DNA of 15,455 nucleotides. Source: Bacillota bacterium (lineage in GTDB: Bacteria > Bacillota > Clostridia > Peptostreptococcales > Anaerovoracaceae). The position numbers were made by a program, and so were the translations under genes. Below the pieces are notes generated by a model. It searched no databases. It was given only the letters and a program-made list of their open reading frames with translations, and had not been told where the DNA came from. How positions within the stretch are numbered: the first letter of the stretch is position 1; each line of letters begins with the position of its first letter. This document shows positions 1-5,471 of this stretch, one piece after another. The DNA is taken from the NCBI GenBank assembly GCA_029266295.1, contig JAQSXD010000052.1:1-15455 (forward strand), given 5' to 3'.

Positions 1-375
1 ACATCTGTTTCTATTCGATTTCCTGACATTACGTTTGACGAATACTTTGCTGAAACAGATCCCTGTGCAAAACGTGGTCAGGCTGAGATGCCTTGTTTAA
101 CCTCTGAGGTAAAAACCCGGCACGCTCTTTCTGGTTTAGTATATTCATTGTCCTCTCTTTTTGATTCAACCTTTTCAACAGACCTAATTATTTAGAATTT
201 CAAGGCTTTCTTTGGTTATCCACACGTTCAAAAAAATTGTATACAATTCTATCCACTTTGGCATGTGCATAACTTACGCTTCTGTAATCCTTGCAATTCC
301 AGAGTCTGAAGGTTTCTGTCCATCGGAAATTACGAATTTATCCACAGGTTGGGGAAATCTGATCCCCTTCTCTTT
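1..375. other. Non-coding left flank with origin-like DnaA-box cluster
   Basis: I see no convincing gene here. Two perfect DnaA boxes (TTATCCACA) lie on the plus strand at 216-224 and 338-346. A third site, TGTGCATAA at 264-272, is the reverse complement of TTATGCACA and fits the relaxed TTATNCACA consensus. A weaker CTATCCACT lies at 249-257. A perfect 14-bp palindrome (AATTGTATACAATT) sits among them at 235-248. By chance, even one perfect box would be rare in 370 bp. The region is AT-rich. It could be part of a chromosomal oriC or a DnaA-titration site; no dnaA, dnaN or rpmH is visible inside the window. Confidence 0.5.
235..248. promoter_or_regulatory. 14-bp perfect palindrome, possible operator
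   Basis: AATTGTATACAATT is a perfect inverted repeat between DnaA boxes. The size and TTGTATACAA-like core resemble operators of GntR-type regulators, but no regulator or regulated gene is visible next to it, so a role is only a guess. Confidence 0.3.
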
Positions 376-433
376 GGAGAAAACAAAAGGCACTCTTTTC
401 AGAATGCCTTTTGTTTTATTGGAGCGGGTGAGG
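375..433. repeat. 59-bp direct repeat, copy A (terminator plus tRNA-Gly-like 3' end)
   Basis: This stretch is identical to 564-622. It contains a 13-bp perfect hairpin (380-392 pairing with 405-417). Read on the minus strand, the repeat has CACCCGCTCCA followed by the hairpin. That is the 3' acceptor strand, discriminator base and CCA of a typical tRNA-Gly, followed by its terminator. In this copy the tRNA-like match extends to about 443 as a degraded T-arm-like segment. No complete tRNA can be folded upstream, so this is at most a tRNA 3'-end remnant. Confidence 0.75.
380..417. terminator. Bidirectional Rho-independent terminator hairpin, copy A
   Basis: The left arm AAAACAAAAGGCA (380-392) pairs perfectly with TGCCTTTTGTTTT (405-417) around a 12-nt loop. 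The A-rich and T-rich outer arms supply a U-tract in either direction. It is duplicated exactly at 569-606. Confidence 0.75.
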
Positions 434-563
434 GGAATTTCCCAGATGCTCCGCATCTGCCGTCCTTCATCCGCTCATTCAGCGGACTCGGACCGCTCCC
501 TGTTCGAACGGCCACTGGCCTTTCTCTCGACGCTCGCGCCCTTTCGGCTCCGATTCCCCTCTC
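434..563. repeat. GC-rich palindromic island between the direct repeats
   Basis: The segment is clearly richer in G+C than its AT-rich flanks and is packed with short hairpins: 443-449 with 453-459 (7 bp, 3-nt loop), 471-475 with 481-485 (5 bp), the TTCGAA-centred palindrome near 502-509, and 510-513 with 517-520. The frames that stay open across it encode near-duplicate peptides dictated by the flanking repeats, so it is not read as coding. It may be a small non-coding repeat element or debris of recombination between the two flanking copies. Confidence 0.4.
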
Positions 564-622
564 TGGAGAAAACAAAAGGCACTCTTTTCAGAATGCCTTT
601 TGTTTTATTGGAGCGGGTGAGG
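564..622. repeat. 59-bp direct repeat, copy B
   Basis: Exact copy of 375-433 at an offset of 189 bp, carrying the same hairpin and the same minus-strand tRNA-Gly-like CCTCACCCGCTCCA end. The match stops at 622, so this copy keeps less of the tRNA-like portion than copy A. Confidence 0.75.
569..606. terminator. Bidirectional terminator hairpin, copy B
   Basis: Identical to the hairpin at 380-417: arms 569-581 and 594-606, 13 bp perfectly paired with A/T-rich outer ends. It lies upstream of the structured RNA and could insulate it from transcription entering from the left. Confidence 0.7.
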
Positions 623-699
623 TTTTAGTGACTGCAGACACTATATTACCCTAATTCCGTAAAAAAATCAAGTACTAGAACTTAATTTTCTAACAGGAT

Positions 700-889
700 T
701 ATACGCAGAAAGGTACGATTCACCGTTGCGAGTGAATGCGTCGGTTACGGCTTCATCGGCGGGGCAACGGCTTCGCCTCCTCAGGAAGTAAAGCTTCCTA
801 CACTGTCCGACCTGCCTAAGCGGATCTCCATTGGAAATACGCCGGTAGAAGACGGGGGTTTTCCGTCCGAATACCGGCGTTCTTTTTTT
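700..889 (+). ncRNA. Structured non-coding RNA with pseudoknot, raiA-motif-like
   Basis: No protein frame fits, but the plus strand shows dense pairing. Stem 718-723/732-737 closes a loop holding CGTTGC (724-729), which is exactly complementary to GCAACG at 764-769, a likely pseudoknot. Further stems are 783-788/794-799 and 806-809/821-824. A strong terminator closes the RNA at 839-889. Size, pseudoknot and the C-rich CCGACCTGCCTAAGCGGA stretch recall the raiA RNA found in Clostridia and Actinobacteria; that match is from memory and not verified. The 5' end is approximate because no convincing promoter could be picked. SRP RNA, RNase P RNA and tmRNA were considered, but their hallmark motifs are absent. 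Confidence 0.5.
839..889 (+). terminator. Rho-independent terminator of the structured RNA
   Basis: The outer stem 839-847/872-880 (9 bp, perfect) and inner stem 851-855/863-867 are followed on the plus strand by TCTTTTTTT. The U-tract lies only on the plus-strand side, so it ends the RNA at about 700-889. The minus-strand operon that finishes at 951 would see the hairpin without a U-tract. Confidence 0.8.
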
Positions 890-950
890 ACTTCACTTGC
901 CTTACTGAGCTACGCCCGAAAAAGGCGTTTGAATGGGAGATCTCTTTTCC

Positions 951-1907
951 TTAGCCAATCATTGTCTCCAGACCGTATTTTGTGAAAATCTCACGGTACT
1001 CGTTGACTTTCCCGGGAGGAAGGGTATCAAGATGACCGATCTGATATTCCCGTCCGATTCGTTCATATTTCGCAATGCCGAGTTTATGATACGGCAGCAG
1101 CTGAATCTTGGTAATACTACTTCCCAGCTCAAGGCAAAAATGTGCGGTCTCATGAATATTTTCCAGCTGATCATTGAGCCCGGGAATCATGGGGTACCGG
1201 ATTTGCATCTTTTTTCCCATACCGGCAAGCTTTCTGGCATTGTCAAGGATCAGACCGTTGGGTTTCCCGATCAGCACCTCTGAAATTTCCGAAAACATGC
1301 TCTTGAAATCATAAAGGTATAAATCCACATAGGGAAGCACCTTTTCGTAATTTGCCCAGGGCACATAGCCGGAGGTGTCCAGTGCTGTATGCAAGTTCAG
1401 TTTCTTGCATTCTTTCAGTATCTCTGCGGCAAAATCAGCCTGAACCAGAGGTTCTCCGCCTGAAATGGTAACGCCTCCACCCGAGCTCTCATAGTATTTG
1501 GTATCCTTGCGGATGATCTCCATAAGCGCGTCTACAGACATGCTTTTGCAGGTGTAATACAGTGCTGAGCTGTAACAGTTCTTTGCGCAAAGTCCGCACT
1601 TTTTGCACTTGCTTCGATCCAGTTGAGGAAGCGTTATTTCCTCCTTCGTAATTTTGGAGTAGATCGTTCTTCCCTCTGAAATAGCCCCTGCCTTACAAAC
1701 ACCTAAGCAGGCTCCGCATTTCTTCGTTCCTACACAAAGAAGCGGGAACCATGCCAATTCTCCGTTGATGGCCTGAGAATCAGGACTGTGACACCATAGA
1801 CATTTCAGATGGCAGCCCTGTAGAAATATTTCCGTTCTGATCCCGGGGCCGTCGTTTAACGTATACCTCTGAATATCAAAAACGTTGCCGGTTTTATTAT
1901 GATTCAT
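951..1907 (-). CDS. Glycyl radical enzyme-activating enzyme (radical SAM)
   Basis: This 318-residue protein should install the glycyl radical on the GRE by reductive cleavage of S-adenosylmethionine. It has the radical SAM cysteine motif CHLKCLWC (C32, C36, C39). It also has the two ferredoxin-type clusters usual in activases of dehydratase-type GREs (C58, C64, C67, C71 and C101, C104, C107, C111), and the SAM-binding GGE motif near 149-154. The start at 1907 is chosen because a GGAGGAG site precedes it and the N-terminal NVFDIQRYTLNDGPGIRT is the family's usual beginning; the frame stays open further upstream without homologous character. It overlaps the flavoprotein gene by 11 bp and is the last gene of the operon. 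The exact subfamily follows the partner GRE, whose substrate is unknown. Confidence 0.95.
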   Translation of the reverse strand: MNHNKTGNVFDIQRYTLNDGPGIRTEIFLQGCHLKCLWCHSPDSQAINGELAWFPLLCVGTKKCGACLGVCKAGAISEGRTIYSKITKEEITLPQLDRSKCKKCGLCAKNCYSSALYYTCKSMSVDALMEIIRKDTKYYESSGGGVTISGGEPLVQADFAAEILKECKKLNLHTALDTSGYVPWANYEKVLPYVDLYLYDFKSMFSEISEVLIGKPNGLILDNARKLAGMGKKMQIRYPMIPGLNDQLENIHETAHFCLELGSSITKIQLLPYHKLGIAKYERIGREYQIGHLDTLPPGKVNEYREIFTKYGLETMIG

Positions 1908-2769
1908 CCTTGGTCTCCTCCAGATTAACTGCAATTCTATTGCCTGCAATGTATTCCTTTGCCAGATCAGTAATTGTGGCATTGACTGGTATGGTAATCG
2001 CCTGCCTGCCCAGCACATCAGCGTGGGTAATAATTGTCTTTGCTCCGCGAATTTGGCAGGGATCCACTGCGGTAAGGACTGCTGAATTGGCAGAACAATT
2101 CGACCGAGAGGCAGGATGCGAACCATCAGGAATCCATGCATCCTGCCTTTCCTTTCCATCCTTCCCATCAGTCAGTTCCAGAAGATCAGAGGGCTGGTTC
2201 CAATGCGGGAAATCCGGTGCGATCTCCGAAAAAGCCTTCTTCAGCGCTTGACGCAGCCCGCTGATTCCAACGGAATTCATGCCAAGGGCCTCAGCCTCAT
2301 CGCGATGACGATATAACAAGTTTTTATATGCCTGATTTCCGTTCAATTCGGATAGAACCGAAAACTCACTGTCAGGATTCCAGGATGCATCCACTGCGAT
2401 TACCGGCTTTCTCCACAAAAGCCCTAATTGAACAGCGGTTGTAATCTCGTTGTCAGCAATACCCATGGCGATTTTCGCCAGTGTATTGCGCGTAAGTGTC
2501 GGCAAAATCAGACAATTTGAACTCCTTATGATTTCTTTCATTCGATGGGGATCGTCAATGGAGCTTCCGATGCTTTTCCATTTCTCCAAAACCTCAATTT
2601 GTGATGCATTGTCTGACAGGATGCTGTAATATCTGACATCTCTGTATTCCGTGAGGACTTCGAATATTTCCTGCACATATCGCGAACCGCCTGTGATCAA
2701 AACCAGGGCCTGCTTTTCCCGTTTATCAACCACTCTTTCAATCCAATTCAGCAGGTCTGAATTACTCAA
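1897..2769 (-). CDS. Flavoprotein-family protein of the GRM locus
   Basis: A 290-residue protein of the flavoprotein (Dfp/UbiX-like Rossmann) type. Visible features are an N-terminal strand-loop ALVLITGGS (residues 21-29) and the signature NTLAKIAMGIADNEITTAVQ (95-114), which resembles the FMN-binding segment of this family. A C-terminal region (244-285) reads like the THADVL...ITDLAKEY tail common in microcompartment-associated members. The start is a TTG (2767-2769) with GGAGG upstream; no in-frame ATG gives a better start. It overlaps pduL by 8 bp and the activase by 11 bp, which points to translational coupling. A plausible but unproven role is redox supply, for example to the activase. 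The stretch at 200-235 is low in conservation signals and looks like a linker. Confidence 0.7.
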   Translation of the reverse strand: MSNSDLLNWIERVVDKREKQALVLITGGSRYVQEIFEVLTEYRDVRYYSILSDNASQIEVLEKWKSIGSSIDDPHRMKEIIRSSNCLILPTLTRNTLAKIAMGIADNEITTAVQLGLLWRKPVIAVDASWNPDSEFSVLSELNGNQAYKNLLYRHRDEAEALGMNSVGISGLRQALKKAFSEIAPDFPHWNQPSDLLELTDGKDGKERQDAWIPDGSHPASRSNCSANSAVLTAVDPCQIRGAKTIITHADVLGRQAITIPVNATITDLAKEYIAGNRIAVNLEETKDES

Positions 2770-3436
2770 CGGAACGCACCCCCTCCGAAAAGTCGGCTCT
2801 GAGCAACCTCACCTGATCCTGCTGCTTCAGCCCTGCGGCATTTCCCTCATCTGTATCCGCATGAAATTCCAGAGAATAGGCAGGATGAACACGTACGACG
2901 GTGCCCCTCAGGTCCAATCCCTTTTCTCCCGGCGTCCTTACCGTTACCAGCTGCCCGTTTTCAACGCCAAACCGCAGTGCGTCCTCCGGTGTCATATGAA
3001 TGTGCCGTTTTGCTATGATCACACTTTCTTTTATTACGAGGCTTCCCTTGGGGCCCGCTACGCAAATATCCGCAGCCCCCTCAAGATTTCCCGATTCTCT
3101 GACGGGAGCGCTGATCCCCAGACTGAACCCGTCAGTCTGAGATATTTCAACCTGGCTCTTTGACCGGACAGGGCCTAACACTCTGACCTTTTCAAAGCTT
3201 CCCTTGGGGCCGGCAATACAAACCGTTTCCTTTGCCGCAAATTGTCCCGGCTGGCTCAGCGGTTTCAGCATCTGCAGCTCATAGCCTGTTCCGAACAAAA
3301 CGTGCAAATCATTTTTGCACAGGTGAATATGACGGGAAGAGATGCCCGCAGGGATGCAGGCCTCCTCCTTTCCGTCTATGTAGTCTTTCAGTTGCTGCAC
3401 AATATAGCTTACAATCAATTTGTCGCCTGATTCCAT
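2762..3436 (-). CDS. pduL: PduL-type phosphate acyltransferase
   Basis: A 224-residue PTAC/PduL enzyme that converts acyl-CoA and phosphate to acyl phosphate and CoA. This recycles CoA inside the shell for the aldehyde dehydrogenase. The two-halved fold shows the zinc-ligand motifs SRHIHL (34-39) and KRHIHM (143-148) plus H192 in EFHADTDE, and two AGPKGS repeats (75-80 and 127-132). The N-terminus KLIVSYIVQQLKDYI (6-20) is an amphipathic helix of the kind that targets PduL into microcompartments. The start at 3436 is chosen for its AGAGGAGG site 7 bases upstream; an alternative ATG at 3478 lies within the preceding gene's end and has no such site. It is distinct from the housekeeping Pta fold. 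Confidence 0.93.
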   Translation of the reverse strand: MESGDKLIVSYIVQQLKDYIDGKEEACIPAGISSRHIHLCKNDLHVLFGTGYELQMLKPLSQPGQFAAKETVCIAGPKGSFEKVRVLGPVRSKSQVEISQTDGFSLGISAPVRESGNLEGAADICVAGPKGSLVIKESVIIAKRHIHMTPEDALRFGVENGQLVTVRTPGEKGLDLRGTVVRVHPAYSLEFHADTDEGNAAGLKQQDQVRLLRADFSEGVRSVE

Positions 3437-3461
3437 TATTGGCCTCCTCTCATTGCCGCAG

Positions 3462-4145
3462 CTATTTTTTCCTGGCACCGGTTTTCTTTCCTGAGGCTTT
3501 CTGACCTCCCCCAGGCGTTTTCCTGACGTTCTCAGTTACGACTTCATTGAGGTGTTCCTTCTTTTCAAGCGCGTGTGTCTCACCAATACTCTCTTCCACC
3601 TCAGCCGTCAGCTTTTCCAGCGTCAAGGATAAGTCTGCCAGTCGATCCAGGGACGGCTCATACTCTTTCAGGGAAGCTTTCTGATGCTCCGTGGAATCTA
3701 CAGCCTCACCCTGAAACACCTCGGCACCTGTGAGGACGACAGGAGGTTCCGCGGGAGTAACAAGCTCCTGAAGAGATGTAGTCGCAAGCGCCTCAGGGAA
3801 AGTAGTCTCACGCTCCGCAATCTCAATGATATGCTCCTGGCTGCCTGTGGAATGCTCCTCTCTGCCGGTCTGACTTTCAAGAAACACCCTTGCCATTTCG
3901 CCTGAAGGACGGGAGATAACCAGATGCCCGATCACCTCTCCGAGTTTTCCTGCCCGTTCTGTACCGCTTGCGACGGCGGCCTGAACAGCACCCACGTCAC
4001 CTTCAATCTTGAGCATGCACTGTCCGTTGCCCTTGGTCTTCTCATAGCCTATTAGCCGGACGTCAGCGGACTTCAAGCAGGCATCCAGCGCTTCAACCAT
4101 GGGGACAAATCCCCGCACCTCGATCACACCCAAAGCTCTATTCAT
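3462..4145 (-). CDS. PduK-like BMC-H shell protein with long charged C-terminal extension
   Basis: Residues 1-90 form one BMC domain (MNRALGVIEVRGFVP start, DVGAVQAAV, VIGHLVISRP), which resembles PduK more than PduA. The pore-position motif is GNG (39-41) instead of the GSG of the PduA-like paralogs. The remaining 137 residues are an extension: an acidic, Pro/Thr-rich linker, then a probable amphipathic helix (about 165-208, SLDRLADLSLTLEKL...), then a very basic tail rich in K and R (209-227). The Cys-rich metal-binding end of PduK is missing. A GGAGAA site precedes the start. It follows the long BMC-T after about 100 bp that contains a hairpin. It likely forms a minor facet tile whose tail reaches to cargo, to another shell layer or to a cytosolic partner. 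Confidence 0.85.
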   Translation of the reverse strand: MNRALGVIEVRGFVPMVEALDACLKSADVRLIGYEKTKGNGQCMLKIEGDVGAVQAAVASGTERAGKLGEVIGHLVISRPSGEMARVFLESQTGREEHSTGSQEHIIEIAERETTFPEALATTSLQELVTPAEPPVVLTGAEVFQGEAVDSTEHQKASLKEYEPSLDRLADLSLTLEKLTAEVEESIGETHALEKKEHLNEVVTENVRKTPGGGQKASGKKTGARKK

Positions 4146-4193
4146 AATTCGTTCTCCTTATCAGTACTGCGTTCACTAACCAGATATTTATGA

Positions 4194-4210
4194 TACGCTG
4201 TCATAGCGTA
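4194..4210 (-). promoter_or_regulatory. Intercistronic hairpin upstream of the PduK-like gene
   Basis: TACGCT (4194-4199) and AGCGTA (4205-4210) form a perfect 6-bp stem with a 5-nt loop, in the roughly 100-bp gap between two shell genes. There is no U-tract, so it is not a classic terminator. It may tune mRNA processing or relative expression. Confidence 0.3.
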
Positions 4211-4245
4211 CTGACCGGTTGACCAAATACCAGCCGCACAACACA

Positions 4246-5085
4246 CTAGAAGGTAGCAGTTCCCAGAGCCTGCGGTTCGTGTCCCATGGAACGGAAAACA
4301 TTGATGCCGACTTCTCTGGCTGCTATGACGGACTGCCGCACCGCACCGGAGTCTCCCGTAATGGTTATGATGATCTGATTGGAGTATCCCGTAGAGTCTA
4401 CGTCAAGATAATTGACAATGTCCACATTGGCAGCTTTCAATGCCGTGTCTGCCATAACAAGCCCTATGGCAGCAGGACCTCCTACCACAATACCGAAGGA
4501 TTTTCCAATTTCCGCACCGAAGATTTTTTCCATTGCAAGACTTGCCCGGGCAGTATAATGGAACTCAATATGCCCCGCGTCCGTCAGGAATACATCACCC
4601 ATATGCTTATCTACCGCTTCCAGCATAACCTCAACGGCTCTGCGGACATCAGACACATCCTCTGCTGCAAAGATGATGGTGGCTCCCTGTCCTGCTCCGC
4701 CTTTGCAGTCGCGGGCAAGCTGAATCGAGACGATCTCTGTATTCGTGGCTTTTACAGCATCATCAGCAGCCCAGATATGAGGTGCTCCTCCCGTTCTTGC
4801 GCTGACGAAACCGATGGCTCTGAACCTGGGATCAAGCCCGACATGCGCTCTCAGCTGCGGATCCAGATTTGCGATGACCAGACCCACGGTATCCCCAATG
4901 GTGCTTCCTACAAATTCCGTAATAGGTACGATCTTTTGTACTGCAATCTTCTCAGCCTCGATCGGTTCCGCCTTTGCATTTACTCCTGCTTCGTAGGCTG
5001 CAGCATCTGAACCTTTTTCTTTTTCCGCCTGTGCAATCTGACGTTCTGTTTCTTCCAGAACTTTTTGAAGTAATTCCGCGTTCAT
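4246..5085 (-). CDS. pduB: PduB-like tandem-domain BMC-T shell protein, long form
   Basis: A 279-residue trimeric shell protein with two fused BMC domains. From about residue 53 it follows PduB closely: TEFVGSTIGDTVGLVIANLD, HIWAADDAVKATNTEIVSIQLARD, GHIEFHYTARASLAMEKIFGA, GDSGAVRQSVIAAREVG. Residues 1-50 are an extra helical, charged N-terminus (LLQKVLEETERQIAQAEKEKG...). The N-terminal extension of PduB links the shell to the enzyme core in the Pdu system, so the same job is likely here. The paralog at 11119-11829 is about 92% identical by eye but lacks this extension. The start at 5085 has an AAAGGAGA site. It follows the PduA-like gene by 28 bp, and the pair appears to be a duplication of the pair at the operon's front. 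Confidence 0.92.
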   Translation of the reverse strand: MNAELLQKVLEETERQIAQAEKEKGSDAAAYEAGVNAKAEPIEAEKIAVQKIVPITEFVGSTIGDTVGLVIANLDPQLRAHVGLDPRFRAIGFVSARTGGAPHIWAADDAVKATNTEIVSIQLARDCKGGAGQGATIIFAAEDVSDVRRAVEVMLEAVDKHMGDVFLTDAGHIEFHYTARASLAMEKIFGAEIGKSFGIVVGGPAAIGLVMADTALKAANVDIVNYLDVDSTGYSNQIIITITGDSGAVRQSVIAAREVGINVFRSMGHEPQALGTATF

Positions 5086-5113
5086 GGTTTACGTTCTCCT
5101 TTCACAACCTCTG

Positions 5114-5395
5114 TTAACCGATGGATTTGGGAAGTATCTTCTCAATATCCGTATGAGGTCTGGGAATCACATGGATGGAAACCACTTCTCCCACATTTCT
5201 GGCAGCCGCCGCTCCTGCGTCCACCGATGCCTTAACCGCTCCCACATCGCCTCGAACCATGACGGTTACAAGACCGGAACCGATTTTTTCATATCCGATC
5301 AGCACGACATTTGCTGCTTTTACCATAGCGTCTGCCGCATCTACCGCAGCAACCAGTCCCTTTGTCTCGATCATACCTAATGCTTCCTGACTCAT
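5114..5395 (-). CDS. pduA: PduA-like BMC-H hexameric shell protein (second copy)
   Basis: A 93-residue single-BMC-domain protein that forms the hexagonal facet tiles. It has the canonical core: EALGMIETKGLVAAVDAADA, the pore segment EKIGSGLVTVMVRGDVGAV, and the closing VIPRPHTDIEKILPKS. The GSG pore loop is the one that passes small polar metabolites in PduA. It differs at only about nine positions from the copy at 11848-12132, and the end is KSIG instead of AAIAE. An AGGAGG site lies just upstream of the ATG at 5395. It lies 76 bp after the GRE gene; its upstream leader shares TCAGGTAAC with the leader of the other copy, which supports duplication of the segment. Confidence 0.95.
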   Translation of the reverse strand: MSQEALGMIETKGLVAAVDAADAMVKAANVVLIGYEKIGSGLVTVMVRGDVGAVKASVDAGAAAARNVGEVVSIHVIPRPHTDIEKILPKSIG

Positions 5396-5471
5396 TCTTG
5401 CATCCTCCTGATTTCAATTCCCTTACGGGTATGTACGTTACCTGATTATTATTTTTTAACGAAGCGTTTCC

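Noticed and set aside
1..195. Plus-strand frame open from the window edge to about 195, and a 39-codon minus-strand frame 148-29
   Set aside because: Neither resembles a known protein. The minus frame has a GAGAGG site but is very short. It was tested as rpmH (L34) or a DnaA start and does not match.
420..520. Complete tRNA-Gly on the minus strand
   Set aside because: Only the 3' acceptor strand and CCA-like end are present. No matching 5' acceptor strand, D-arm or anticodon arm can be found upstream.
212..654. Two overlapping plus-strand open frames (138 and 101 codons) in the left flank
   Set aside because: Each contains the same peptide twice because it reads through the two 59-bp terminator repeats. 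There is no ribosome binding site, and the frames cross a palindromic island.
912..928. ACGCC/GGCGT hairpin as terminator of the GRM operon
   Set aside because: The stem is only 5 bp and has no U-tract on the minus strand; I could not identify a convincing terminator for the operon inside the window.
1908..2168. N-terminal extension of the activase by 87 codons
   Set aside because: This part overlaps the flavoprotein gene in another frame and has no family similarity. The ribosome binding site and conserved N-terminus support the start at 1907.
4219..5010. 263-codon plus-strand open frame opposite the long BMC-T gene
   Set aside because: A similar antisense peptide appears opposite the paralogous BMC-T gene, as expected for a mirror of the real coding strand.
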